DNA of 64,000 nt from Gordionus sp. m RMFG-2023. Its lineage: Eukaryota; Nematomorpha; Gordioida; Chordodea; Parachordodidae. Both the position numbers and the translations under genes were made by a program. The notes under the pieces are model-generated. The model was not told the origin of the DNA. It saw nothing but the letters and a program-made list of their open reading frames with translations, and did not search any database. Shown here in pieces: positions 11,884 to 23,945 of this stretch; the stretch's first letter is position 1, and each line of letters opens with the position of its first letter. The DNA lies in contig NC_088776.1 in the NCBI RefSeq assembly GCF_954871325.1, forward strand, positions 41,930,569-41,994,568, in the 5' to 3' direction.

Positions 11884-11934
11884 AATATAAGCAATTAAAT
11901 TATACTACAGTATTGGGCTAGGAACCAACATTAA

Positions 11935-12972
11935 AAACCCAAGATTAACATTCTTCTTAAAAAAGAGAATGTTCTCTCATTAGTTTACTAATGAGCTGCT
12001 AATATATATAACTATTTTAATACATTGGGAGTATAATCTAAAATGTGTTTGAAATAATGCAGCATCCATAGCATTTTTTGGGGCTGTATCAACCATAGTT
12101 AATCTTTTAATCATAGTTACAGCTAATAAGGCATCATAAGATATTTTAACATCTTCATGATAAAAATCTAACAAATATTTATATTTTTTTTCTATCACCA
12201 TATGAAAAAGGTTGAGAGAGGGGACATTTGTTTTATAATACTCTTCTACTGATCCTATATTAATGTTTTGACGATGCGCTTGCTTGCTGCAAGTCGAGGG
12301 GGACAAATATTAAACACGTATTCTGCTTCTTTTGACTCAACAATAACATATAAAATATGAAATTCTTCATCAACATTAGCTCTAATTTCCTTGAGTTCTA
12401 ATAAAATGCTCTCCACTATTCTCATCTTCTTAATCAAGTCAATATTATGTTAAAGTATTACATAAAATAGTTGTATAATTAAATAATACATTCTAATGAG
12501 TAAAAAATTTGGAATAAGTATTGAATCCAATAATTTTCTTGCTTCTGATGAAATATTTCTTTCAAGCCATTGTGATATTTCAGTAATAGCATTAATAATC
12601 GGCTCTTCTAACTCCATAATAGCTGTTACTGCTTGATGGTGGAGACTCGATCTCGTTGGACAAGCTTGAAATTTCTTTCTCCCTGTTAGGAGTTTCAGAG
12701 ATAATTATTAATTGACTAGAAATTTAGATAAATATTACGCCACTAAAATTTGAAAATAATAGGTAAATTACGCCAAGGAAAACTTGAAATCTAAATTAAT
12801 TGATAAAATAACTTAGTAGATGAATGTGATAAATAAATGTAATTAAATATATATATATATATGAGATAGGAATAAATATTAACAAATATAAATTAATATT
12901 AACATTAATATTTTTGAAAAATATAATCCGGCATCTGCATTTTTTGCCCCCCCCCCGCTGCGTACGCCAATG
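11935..12972 (-). mobile_element. TTF/DUF4371-type hAT, internally deleted
   Basis: Minus-strand protein near 12255-12437 (ILLELKEIRANVDEEFHILY) and 11980-12306 (NINIGSVEEYYKTNV, YLLDFYHEDVKISYDALLA) closely matches the larger copy at 41072-44634. Its upstream end (12920-12972) is the same C-run plus CTGCGTACGCCAATG terminus. Compared with that copy it lacks most of the N-terminal and DUF4371 region, because the sequence near 12700 jumps straight to the equivalent of 44340. Its other terminus is not found and frameshifts are present. ZMYM1-like hATs of this kind are widespread in animals. Confidence 0.75.
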
Positions 12973-13187
12973 GACGATTAGAATAACAAACTAGCGATTT
13001 AAACAAGCCAATGATAAAGATATGACTTAGACAACAACAACAATGACAAAAACGTTAAACAACGAATTGGACAAAACTTAACGATAACCGCTCACTCCAA
13101 ATACAGCGAGGAACAATTTTAAAAAAGCGTGGAATGTTATATACTAAAAATATTATTAAATTAAAATATTGTTTAAATATTTATTTT

Positions 13188-13300
13188 GGGAGATGATAGA
13201 CTTACGCCAAATGGCTTATTCGCAAGAAATAAAAGCTATATTTTTTCTTATTTATACGCATTTTCCGAGTCGATAAAAAGGTACGAGATATATTAATGAA
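13188..13300 (+). repeat. Left terminal inverted repeat of the 10.8 kb element
   Basis: About 113 bp pairing with 23832-23945. Matching words in order are GATAGACTTACGCCAAATGG, TACGCATTTTCC and GATATATTAA. Identity is perhaps four-fifths by eye. Confidence 0.75.
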
Positions 13301-13570
13301 GTTAAATAATTTCACACTAAATATTTGAACATTTGTCTTCCATTATAATTTACTTGTATAAAAGCAACATTCAACTAATCCTGGTACATATAGTGCTATA
13401 TTGGTAATATTTATTGAATTATATTTTAACAAAACAAATATGTAGACAAAAACCTGGAATAAATTAATATACTGAAAAATTTATAGGAGATAGATTATCA
13501 ATTTCATATTTAGAATCTCATTGTAAGGCTTAAATTTATAGAACTTTTGGATTGTAGAGATTGTAGAGAT

Positions 13571-13810
13571 TGTAGTAAAGAAGTAACTTATTATAATATT
13601 CTATTTAAATATTATGTGTTATATTCGTAATATAGATATAATCATATATATATATATTTACGATTGATATAATAGGTGTTGATTAACTTCCTAATATATT
13701 ATTGACATCGCTTATCCTTTCATTCCTTGTGTTACGAATGATAAATAAAATGTACATTGTGATTGAATTAATAAAGTGAATAAAATGTGAATGATTACTA
13801 AAATTACAAA
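13571..13810 (+). repeat. 5' LTR of the Gypsy fossil
   Basis: Starts TGTAGTAAAGAAGTAACTTA and ends ...CTAAAATTACAA. It matches the 3' copy in long blocks such as AATAAAATGTACATT, TGATTGAATTAATAAAGTGA and AATGTGAATGATTACTAAAA. The flank carries short repeats of TTGTAGAGAT, so the exact 5' edge is uncertain by a few bases. Confidence 0.75.
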
Positions 13811-16490
13811 AGTGACAACGATGATTCTAATATTCTAATTAAAACGTTATTAATTTTTATAAATTATGCCGCAGGCCAAATCAAACACTATTATAATAGA
13901 TAAATTGGAAAATATCAAATAAATGATGGGGCCATTGAACGTTGGTTCCAATTTTGGGACGCAACAATGAGATTAAAAAACTGGATGCCTACCGAGCAGG
14001 AGAATAAGGACCTGTTCATGGTTAGTTTTAGCGCTGAGGGCATTGACATTCTTGAAAAAAAAATTATTCCCTGAAACCATTATAACGATTAAATTTGATA
14101 AAATAAGGAGTGTTTCACTAAATATTTTTGAGCAGAATTAAACCATCTTTGGTTATCGATTAGACTTTATAAGGTGAATTAGGAATGATAACGAACCATG
14201 GAGAGTTCGCCAATAGGATCAAAATAACTGCGAAAGCCTGATGTTTTACGCCGTCAGAAGTTGACGGCCGGTTAAGAGATCAATTGGCTGCGGGTATAGA
14301 TCTACCAGGTCTCGAGGTTAAACGTAGGGCTAAATATCCGTTAACATTGGATGTGAACAAAAAACTTCTGACGTTCCAGTTTGTGCTAGATATGGCCATG
14401 GCAACGAAAAGAGCTCAGAACGAGATGGTTATTAAGAAAGATCTTGTGAATAAATATAAAATGCCTAATTCACAAGGTTATGTTAGAGATAATAATTATA
14501 GTAAGCCTAATAGGAAGTTTTACGATAATAATGTAAGAATTGCAAGACAAAGCATGTTTTAAGTGCCAAAGAACAGGACAATTCGCAGCATGCTGCCGTA
14601 GTAAGCTTGTATATCGCAATTTAAACTCAGTGAAACAACATTATAACTCAAGTGATTCAATAAATAATCTGTGGAGAGGGGGATTAAATAAAAGGGCAAA
14701 GATTACAGCCAAAATAAATGGACTTAGTGTCACGTTTGACTATAATATAAGAGCACAAGTTGGCAAACCACCAACATCTTCCACAAACCCATTATCAGCC
14801 TATGGAGATATGTCTTTGGATCTAATGGGTAAAGCCATGGTTCGTGTATAAGTGGGGAAGGAAATTCGTAAATTATCAGTTATTATAATAAAATCAAATG
14901 GCCTACCTCTGTTTGGGTTGCCAGGATTTTAGCATTTGGGTTTGAGTTACCGAGACAGGTAAACATACAACAGGTTCTCAAAACGAATAGATGACCAATA
15001 ATATCAAGTCGCTACCAGCCCAATGATTCCCCGATGGGCTGCTCGAATACAATCGGTGCCCCCGCTGGCCGAGGATGTCACTAGAAGACTCTCAGCGGGG
15101 CCTTTGTTAGCTAAACAGTTCAAGCCGTTTTTGACGACAAAACGAAGTTGATACCTAATTTCGCGGTGCGACTCCAATTAAAAAATGCGACTGTTCCAAA
15201 ATCGTTCCCAGCTCGTCGAGTGCCTCTTCCGTTATGCAGAGCGGTTGAACTAGAACGGGATCGCCTTGTTGCTGCGAAGATTTTGGAGCCCATCGATTCC
15301 TCTACAACTAGGGTGCCATGGGCAACTCCAACGGTAAATATCAGGAAGGCAAAATTCGTATATATGATCAATACGTTATTCTAACCCTGGATGACTTACT
15401 GGTAAAGATTCATGTAAACCGTTTTACAGTGATTGATCTAAAGGACGCGTATCTACAAATGGCTGTGGAGCCAGATCCCGAGAATATTTGGTCGTCTCAA
15501 CATATAAAGTATATTTTCGATATAGAAGGATGCCGGTTGGGCTTTCGTGCTCGCCAACTATTTTCCAGCCTGGACATTGTTTTGAAAGATTGACCGATGA
15601 TTGGGTGTATCTAGACGATGTTATTATCTCCGACAAAAAAATGATGCCGAACATCTGGCTAATTTAATAATAGTACTCAATAGGCTGCAGGAAGCAGGCC
15701 TCAAAGTCAAATTTGAAAAAGTTCACTTTTTATGGAATTCTATTTTGTTTCTAGGTATCGTGATTGACCAAAATGGACATTCAAGCGAGGAAAAAGTAAA
15801 AGCAAACCAGGCCGCACCTAACCCCAAGAATGTTTATCATTTACGTTAATTTATTTCTACAGAATTTAAGCGATTGTGTGAAGAAAACAACATTTACATT
15901 AGCTCAACGCCCTACCACCCGAAGACAAATGGGCAGGGGAACGAACCATTCGAACCTTGAAAGGAGGTATTATGCCAGTCGATAATCAATTAATAACCAG
16001 CAAGAAATGACTCAAACGATAGCAGCATATAGGCTGGGAGAACATAGTTTGACGGGTAGGTCACCAGCGAAGATTATGTTCGGTTGTCAGATAAAAACTA
16101 GTCTAGATTGGGCTGAACCAGAGGTAAAAATGAGATTAATAAATCCAATGATAAATAAAGTCGTGAACACGACACACATTCCAATGTTAGGGAATTTGAT
16201 GTTGGTCAACATGTATGGACAAGGAGCGAAACCACTAAGGGTTGGAGAAAAGGGGTAATTCAAGATAGGAAGGGATTATATTCCTATGTAGTCGAGACAC
16301 CAGATCGTGTACTGCGGAAACATGCTGACCAGTTAAGGGACCATATGGTAACAGATACGACGGAACGGGTAATAGGGGCAGAGATCAGAGAGTGGGAGAC
16401 ACCAAAACGAGGCCGACACACGAATGATTGAAGAGATATAGGAGCTATCAATTAACATAGGGGGAAATGTAGTAAAGGAGTAATTTATTG

Positions 16491-18301
16491 CAGAGACCTG
16501 CAGGCCCGGGGCCCTAAACCCGGCCCGACCCTGCCCGGAATTTTTTAAATATACCCGGGCCGGGCCGAGCCTAAAAAATTTTTTTTTAAACATATCCGGG
16601 CCGGGCCTAAAAATTTTTTTTTAATATATCCGGGCCGGGCCGGGCTTAAGATTGTTAAGCCGGGGCCGGGCCGGGCCTTAATATTTTTTATAAAAATTTT
16701 TACATTATGAGTTAATGGTTATAAGATTATATTATATTATAGTTATGATTAATATAATATTGGGTGATGGTTAACACTACCTAACAACCCACAGATCGAT
16801 CTAATTATTAATTTCCTGCAAATTTATTCAAAGTATTAATATATTTTTTTGTAATTCATATCTAAATTTTTACAACTATATTTTACCAAAACAATCAAAT
16901 AGTCAAAGGATTATCACTTCTTAAAGTTTGTAATTGATTTTACTTAATATAAAGCATTTTTTAATTGAAAAATTTGTTTTACACAAACATCATTTTATTT
17001 CTCTTTTTCTCTGTCCCAAATTCAAGCAATTACGTATGTAGTCAGGGACAGATCGCAAAATGACGGAAAACTATATAAAAGATTATATTAAATTACAAGA
17101 GGCTCAGGAAGTAAATGAAATACCATCGACCAGTCAAATTACGACTGTTGTTAAACAAACTGAATCGTTTTATGACAAATGGGGCGATGGTAATTCTGGT
17201 AATATGTCAATACCCGATGATGAATATTATAATTACATAAATAATAGATAAAACATTTAAGGTGGATAATTTGTTAGGTGGTGGGCGGCTCATCAAAGCG
17301 AATTTCCGATTTTAGCAAAATTGGCAATTCCTGCTTTAAGTGCAAGCTGTGAGCGGAATTTTTCCATTACTGGGAGAATTCTTGAAGAAAGAAGAAGTAA
17401 TCTTCAACCTGAAAAGGTAGATATGCTTCTCTTTCTTCATGATAATTTGTAAATTTTTAATATCTTTCTTGAGTATAGGGTTTCGTCAATCATGCTGGTT
17501 TTTTACTTTGCATACTGTCAAATATTTATTGCATTTATTATATTTACCTTAAGTCATGAAAGTTTTTAATCCAACATTTTTCATTATTTTTTTTTACAAT
17601 ATTATATAATACAATTATCTTCTTTTGTTAAAAATTTATATTTAATAAATTATATTAATATTGTGCAAGTAGATTATATTTTCAAAATACTATTTATTAT
17701 ACATGCATTTTTTTAAATAGCGATTTATTTTTATTTTATAAATTAAATAGTAAATTAAATACAATATATTATATTCTCAAAATATTTTCCATTTTTATAA
17801 ATTAAATATTAGTTTTATTTTTTTTAAATGTAATAAAAAGTATAGTATATGACAAATATTATTACCATTTTTATGAATATTAGTTTTATTTTTATAAATG
17901 CAATATAAAATATAGTATATGCTCAAAATATCCATTTTTATAAATAACAGTTTTATAATTTTTATAAATTCAATATAATATTCTCAAAATATTAGCTTTT
18001 TACATGTATTTTTTAAATAATAAGCGATAATACTCGCTGAAAAATATGGTAAAATACCTCATAGGTGAATTTTTGTATATACCAGGTCGAATATAATTTT
18101 AAAAAATTCCGAGCCGGGCCTGAAATTTTTAAATCGGGGCCGGGCCGTAAAAAATTTTTTAAAAAATATCCGGGCCGGGCCTTAAATTTTTAAATCCGGG
18201 CCGGGCCGTAAAAAATTTTTTTTAAAATATCCGGGCCAGGCCTAAAAAATTTAAAACCGGGCCGGGCCGGGCCGTGCAAATGGTACCTCTGCAGGTCTCT
18301 G
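16491..18301 (+). mobile_element. hAT element with GGCCCGG subterminal arrays, exact 8 bp duplication
   Basis: ATTTATTG occurs directly on both sides (16483-16490, 18302-18309). The terminal inverted repeats are CAGAGACCTGCAG and CTGCAGGTCTCTG. Next to each lies about 200 bp of alternating CCGGGCCGGGCC blocks and A/T runs, strikingly GC-rich for this region. Inside, on the + strand, an open frame at 17060-17251 begins MTENYIKDYIKLQEAQEV. A C-terminal hAT dimerisation domain follows at 17276-17452. The catalytic core is missing, so it is a non-autonomous derivative. Insertion into an LTR dates it after the Gypsy element. Confidence 0.9.
17276..17452 (+). CDS. hAT transposase C-terminal dimerisation domain (fragment)
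   Basis: The frame reads RWWAAHQSEFPILAKLAIPA then LSASCERNFSITGRILEERR and ends PEKVDMLLFLHDNL-stop. This matches the hAT family signature 'WW......P.La.lA...l.~~aSs~~~ER.FS.~G.i...~R..l.p~~v..ll.l'. An in-frame stop lies about 12 bases before the first Trp and the preceding hydrophobic phrase (VDNLLG) is in another frame, so a frameshift separates them. It has no catalytic residues and cannot act alone, but the dimer interface is well kept. Confidence 0.8.
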   Translation, partial: RWWAAHQSEFPILAKLAIPALSASCERNFSITGRILEERRSNLQPEKVDMLLFLHDNL

Positions 18302-18519
18302 ATTTATTGTATATTCTATTTACATATTATGTGTTAAATTCGTCATTTAGATATGATTATATAAATTTACGATTGATTAGGTGTTGATAAACTTCCTAAT
18401 ATATTCATCACTTATCCTTTTACGACTTCCTTGTATTACGATTGATAAATAAAATGTACATTATGATTGAATTAATAAAGTGAATAAAATGTGAATGATT
18501 ACTAAAATTACAAAGAGAT

Positions 18520-20210
18520 TAAACTGATTTGAAAATATAGATAAATTAAAAATACAATGTAATAATATATTTAGCAGACTTAAACAAATATCATGAATAT
18601 TAATGTTTTGTTAATTAGATCCCCTTAACCATATCTTGTATATTAAGTTATTATTTTTTATAGTAAATTATCTAAATCAGATTATTTTAAGGTATAATGA
18701 TATCTTTCCAGTAGTATGTTATATATCATTTTTTTAAATTTTGGCCATACCAAATAATAGTTGTTACTTTTTTAAAGATAATTTTTGATATATAAAATAA
18801 AAATAGTATGGCAATAAATTAGGAAATTTAGAATGATTGAGAAAAGAATAAATATAAAGAAATACATTTTAAATTATAATCTGTCTTATTTTAAAGGTGA
18901 CTTCGATACTTTTAATAAGCCTTTATCTTCTGATAACCTATTCTATAAAATCGAAACACACAACAATCCCTAGCAAGCTTCAAATTTGCAAACAATTGCT
19001 CATTTTTTATTGAATTTATTATGTTAAAATTTATAAATTATTGATATTAATTTTTTAAATATATAAAGTTAAAAAAAATAAATTACTCTTAATGAAGCCA
19101 GGCCAAAGCTCAAGTACTTTGGATCCCATATTGTTCTTTATTAATTTACCAAAATTAATATAATTTTAAAAACTTATGAACCATTTGGCAAAATATTTAT
19201 ACCAATTTCTAACAGACTTTTTGAGATTTTCTTATGGTTCTTCAAGATCTCTAGTTAGGTTATTCTTTTGTCTGAATTAGACAAAGCACTAGGTTTGACT
19301 ACATATCTAGATAAAAAAAAAACTGATCTCTACTTGTCTCTAATTTTTTTTTAAATTGCTTCTAACTGGTCAAATTTATGTATTTTGGCAAAATTTTTGC
19401 CTTTAAAAAATTCATTACGAATTTTAACATTTTGTTAAATCTTATAAGATGGAAATTTTTTTATTTATAAAAATGATTAAAAAAAATAAGTTTAAAGAAA
19501 AAATTTTTCAAGGTTATACAAATTATATTTACTCAAATTCTTTTACCTTAAAATAAATTAGTTATTATAAAAATGTTTCTTTACTTAAAATAATATATTT
19601 TCAAAGGTTAAATTAAATTGTTATTTTTAGTTAAAGAATTAATGTACATATGTAAATTGATAATTAAAATAATGTATATAATAGTCAACGATTTTGTAAT
19701 AAAAAGATATGTAGAATGATTTAATAATAAAATTTTAAAATATAGACAAATAAATTAATTTTGTAAATTTAACTTTGAAATTTAAAATAATATTTTACTA
19801 AATAATCTTAAAGAGTTTATACGATGCCTTCCATATTATAATACTAAATTTTTATAGTCATTTTTGAGTTGATGATTTTAAAAAGGATTTTAAAATGTGG
19901 GAAAATTTGTATAAGCAATAGAAATTATAAAGTAAACATAATAATTGGTGTAATTATATGCTGTTATAAAGAAATGTATATAAAATGGGAATGATTATAG
20001 AAGATATCTTTATATATAGTCTATATATTTATTGATTAAAATATGCTTACAATATATAATCTTCAAAATAGAATAAGTAAAAAGAAATATGCATAAAAAC
20101 TAGACAAATAAAATCAACTAAAATGGTTTTAGTAAAAAAAAATAAAAATATCAAGATTTATTTTCAAAATCAATAACATTAACAAAATAGGATCCAGAAT
20201 TGTTAATATA
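18520..20210. other. AT-rich interior of the 10.8 kb element, no gene seen
   Basis: Long A/T runs on both strands. I found no coding phrase, repeat boundary or RNA gene between the Gypsy 3' flank and the OTU-like remnant. Confidence 0.45.
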
Positions 20211-20214
20211 AATA

Positions 20215-20890
20215 TTTTGGTCAATTTTTTTTATATTTCCATCATCATATATGAGAGATACATCCAGCAAAATGAAGCTCCATACTTAGCATATATCATT
20301 ATCGGGGTATTGAGAAATGTGGCAACACTTCGCATTTCAATATCTGTTGCCCATTCAACATTTTTATTCGCCTTTATTATTATATATCAATACACATCAT
20401 CATCTTCACACATATTTTGTTCTTGAGAATAATATAATATATTTTTTGCAGCATCAACAAGAACATATGTGATCTATTCAAACCATAGGAGTCTTGTTTT
20501 CCTATAATCTCCATACTTGTACATCTAATTATTTTTTTAAAACATAATTGGTTTTTAGAAATAGTAACATTAAAATTTTTTAAAAAAAATAATATTCTGA
20601 ATTAATTATAGGATATAAACATCAAAATTTAAGGTGATGAAAGAAACAAAACCATATCTTATGAATATTAGTAAAAAAAAAAGAAAACCATAATTTATAA
20701 AATAAAATATGAACCCATATAAACAGGCAAATTTTTTATCATTTTTAAATTACTTGTAGAAACAATTTCCATCTTGTTCAATTGTTTCCATTTTAATGTA
20801 GCAGTTAGCACTCTTCTGATATTTTGGGAGACTTTCTTTTTTGCTGACACTAAATTTAAGCGAGAAGCATGATATTTCCTCCAAATATTG
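20215..20890 (-). pseudogene. OTU-family cysteine protease-like remnant
   Basis: Two separate minus-strand stretches look like the two ends of an OTU domain. Near 20755-20815 a phrase carries IEQDGNCF, the Asp-Gly-Asn-Cys catalytic block of OTU deubiquitinases. Near 20215-20345 a second phrase, WATDIEMRSVATFLNTPIMI, resembles the conserved 'W....E....A..l...i.vy' segment before the catalytic His. OTU proteins cleave ubiquitin chains and are carried by several eukaryotic mobile elements and viruses. It lies inside the 10.8 kb element and next to the hAT at 20898. It is treated as a broken fossil part of that element; a host gene relic is the alternative. Confidence 0.5.
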
Positions 20891-20897
20891 GTAGTTG

Positions 20898-23332
20898 CAG
20901 TGTTGTTATAATTGCGCTACTTTTTTCAGTAGCGGTAGCTATAGCGCGCTACTAATTTAGAAAATATATTTTTTATAAAATCTAAAATTATAATCCTTTT
21001 ATTTAATTTAATTTTGAAATTTATATTTATATTTAAAAATATACATTATTGTTATATATTAGATATAAACAGTTGTTAAATAGCAATCTGTATTTAATTT
21101 ATATTTCGCGCATTCATTAAATTATATATTTTTGAAATTCCGTTATTGGTATGTCCTTGCTTTTATCTTATTTTATATTTCATTTTACATTTCATTTTAC
21201 ATTTTATATTAAGCATTATAAATCTTGTTATGTGTGAGATTGTTGAAGATATTGAAATTTCTTTGGAAAATGAGCAAAATATAGATGATCCTTTCCCAAA
21301 ATTCAAGAAATACTTTAACCTTGAAGAAAAAATTATAACTGGATATCGGTTTCGGTGCAAAATGTGCCGCAAAATTATCTCTTCAAATCATACGAGCAGC
21401 TTTAGTTTGAAAAAACATTTAAAGGTAATATATTAAACAAATTTAATATCAATTTTTAGGCTAATCTTTAATTTTTAAAATAAATTAAAATCAAAAACCA
21501 ATTATTTTTTTTATATATTCATAAATTTTATCTAAATTATTTAAAACATTTTAAAATAGTTATTTCAATCATTTTTATGTACTTATCTCCTACATAATTT
21601 TTATTCTAAGTATTTTATAATTTTAGACTGTGCACACTTCAAATTATTAAGAGATTGAAAAATATCTCAAAAGTTTTGTGGTAATGGAAGAAGATAAACC
21701 CACTTCCAAATCAAATTTAATACAAACAAAATTAACTAATTTGGATCATCAACACCTGGTGTATCCCAAAAATTGGCTGACAAAGTCATTATAAACTTTA
21801 TAATAGATACAGTTCAACCATTATCCTTGGTGGATAATGATTCTTTTATAAAGATGACAAACACTTTTTCTCCACGGACCAAGATATTTTGCCGGCAGAC
21901 ATTGATGGCAAGAATTTTGGAGAGCTTTAAGGAAATGAAAGAATCTTTGATATTAAATCTATCAGATGTCTCCTACGTCTGTACAATGGCAGATTGCTGG
22001 ACTCACAATAAAAGGTAAAAATGTTTATTTTCTGATTTATAATATGTCATATTTTTAGAGCTCTGCACATTGAATTGATCCTAAAAATCTTAAACGAAAA
22101 TCTGTAAGCTCTAAAGAGAATAATTGGCTGTCAGACTTATGACAATCTAGTCAATATTATTGCAGAAATCCATAGGTCTTACAAAATTCAAAACAAGGTT
22201 TGTAAGATGATTACGGATAATGGGTCTAATTTCCTAAAGGCCTTCAGGTTTTAAATTTATTATAATTTTTTTATAATATGATATAAATAATATGGAATAT
22301 TTGGGGAGGATAATAATAATAACAATACTAGTAATATTCCTGAAAAAAATATTGAAGATGGAGAACAAGAAGAGGATGATGAAATGGAGTTTGAGATAAT
22401 TGATGTTCATGACATCCTTGGTTTTAAATTATTTTATATTTAATTTTTCACCAATATAAAATAAAATTTAGAATATTTAGAATCTTCAATAAAGTCTTCT
22501 ACGTTACCTAGCCATCATCGTTCTTCCTGCCACAACCTACCTAAATTTAGTTGCGACAGTGGATGCTGAAGAAGCATTATTAAATGAGGATTTTAAAAGA
22601 GTATCAAGATCTACATTTTCTAAATGCCAAGCTCTTTGGAATAAACAAAATAAGTCATCAAAGACGTCTGATATTTTCAAAAAAAAAATTAGGACGTTAT
22701 TTATTGACACCAAACACTACAAGATGGAATAGTGTTTACAATGCTATGAAACTTTTAGCATTGTTTCTAGATGAGAAAAAAATGGAAATGAATTATATAT
22801 TGGATCAAATGGGAATACAGTATTTTAATGTGGAGTAGCATACCTTTATTAAAGAATATACTGAAGTATTTTTAATTAACCTCTAAATGCTTTTTTTAAA
22901 TCTAAAAATACTAATTTAAATATTTTTGATGATTTTTTTCATATAAAAAGTTTGTTTATTAAATTTAATACTGCGTTGCCCTCAAGTGCTAGTGCTGAAC
23001 GATTATTTAGTATGGCAAAGCTTATACTTTCTAATCGTCGCTCTAGACTTGGGGATGACAGTACCGAAATGTTATTATTATTAAAGTGCAATAATAAATA
23101 AATTATATATATATGTAACAAATTATAGTCATGTTTTTATATCAATATTTTATTTGTGGAAATAAAGTTACGTAAAAAAAATATTTAAAAAAAAAATCAA
23201 AGTAGCGTAAAAAGTAGCTAATAGCGCGCTACTCATTTGAAAACGATAGCGGTAGCGATAGCGCGCTACTTTTTTTATAAAATAGCGGTAGCGATAGCGC
23301 GCTACTTTTAAAAGTAGCGTTTAACAACACTG
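20898..23332 (+). mobile_element. BED-finger hAT, near full length, exact 8 bp duplication
   Basis: GGTAGTTG flanks both sides (20890-20897, 23333-23340). The ends are CAGTGTTGTTA and TAACAACACTG, with AGTAGCG/GCGCTACT words beside them. The coding order on + is: BED finger at 21226-21425 (CKMCRKIISS...SLKKHLK); RNase-H start at 21773-22018 (IINFIIDTVQPLSLVDN, CTMADCWTHNKR); a block near 22060-22250 (MITDNGSNFLKAF); an acidic spacer near 22320-22420; a block at 22584-22838; and the C-terminus near 22975-23100 (SSASAERLFSMAKLILSNRR, SRLGDDSTEMLLLLK). Breaks at AAG/GTAATATA and AAAG/GTAAAAATG look like introns, with acceptors near 21625 and 22060. Other frame changes suggest it is inactive. Confidence 0.85.
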
Positions 23333-23340
23333 GGTAGTTG

Positions 23341-23831
23341 GATTATAAAAATGTTTAAATGTATGTTGAATGATTTTTTACGAGTGATGCATCTATGACT
23401 TTAAATATTTTAAAAAAATTAAATTAATCACGATTTTTATTAACTGTAAATAATTATAAAATACAATTTTTTAACTTTGAGTCTGAGTGTACAAAGTCTA
23501 CTAGGTTCATTTAGAAGATTTTTATCCTCTAATTAAAAAGATTTATAAATTTATAATTTATTTGGTAAGAACTATTTATGGGCCAACAAAGTTTTGGGAA
23601 TTAAGGTCTTGTTATTGATACCCAACATCATATGTTGTGTGTCTATGAAATTAACTTTTTGTTTATATGATTTTCTTTGGAATTGTTTGCCTTTTTTATA
23701 CATATATTAACAATAAAAAAAGTCAATGTATGAATCCAATATTGTAAATCCTAATTCTACCACTTTTATTTAATTTCTGAGGTAATTGAATTTCTACATC
23801 AATTTTCTAGATCAAAAAATATTGGGCGAGA
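23341..23831. other. AT-rich interior of the 10.8 kb element
   Basis: No coding phrase is recognised on either strand between the hAT right flank and the right terminal inverted repeat. Confidence 0.4.
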
Positions 23832-23945
23832 AACTTCGTTAATATATCTTCGTAACTTTTTCTCGATTTGGAAAATGCGTATAATTATAAAAAAATAAAG
23901 CTCTTATTTTCCAATAGGCCATTTGGCGTAAGTCTATCATCTCCC
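23832..23945 (-). repeat. Right terminal inverted repeat of the 10.8 kb element
   Basis: Reverse complement of 13188-13300: AACTTCGTTAATATATC, GGAAAATGCGTATAA and CCATTTGGCGTAAGTC appear in order, ending in ATCATCTCCC. Confidence 0.75.

Larger units (their letters stand above)
13571..18514 (+). mobile_element. Ty3/Gypsy retrotransposon fossil with both LTRs
   Basis: LTR (13571-13810), gag (near 13900-14060), a CCHC-like nucleocapsid phrase (near 14550-14600), RT (near 15150-15640, including TVIDLKDAYLQMAVEPDPE and YLDDVIISDKK) and integrase (near 15860-15960, STPYHPKTNGQGNE) follow in the usual Ty3/Gypsy order, then the 3' LTR. GAGAT flanks both outer ends (13566-13570 and 18515-18519). The type resembles K02A2.6-like Gypsy elements. 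The copy is shortened and broken many times. A hAT element (16491-18301) sits in its 3' LTR, so the Gypsy is the older of the two. Confidence 0.85.
16469..18514 (+). repeat. 3' LTR of the Gypsy fossil, split by a hAT insertion
   Basis: The first 22 bases (TGTAGTAAAGGAGTAATTTA...) precede the hAT at 16491. The remainder runs from 18302 to 18514 after it. Only these outer pieces are LTR. Confidence 0.75.
13188..23945. mobile_element. Large element with ~113 bp terminal inverted repeats
   Basis: The ends are GGGAGATGATAGACTTACGC on the left and its complement, finishing ...ATCATCTCCC, on the right. Similarity continues inward for about 113 bp at both sides. TTATTT lies just outside each end (13181-13186, with one extra T, and 23946-23951), suggesting a 6 bp target duplication. 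Minus the nested Gypsy and hAT elements it is roughly 3.4 kb. The only protein trace is an OTU-protease-like remnant on the minus strand. Six-base duplications and long inverted repeats suit a deleted Polinton/Maverick, but no integrase, polymerase, ATPase or capsid is visible, so the family is undecided. It is an old, broken copy. Confidence 0.6.
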
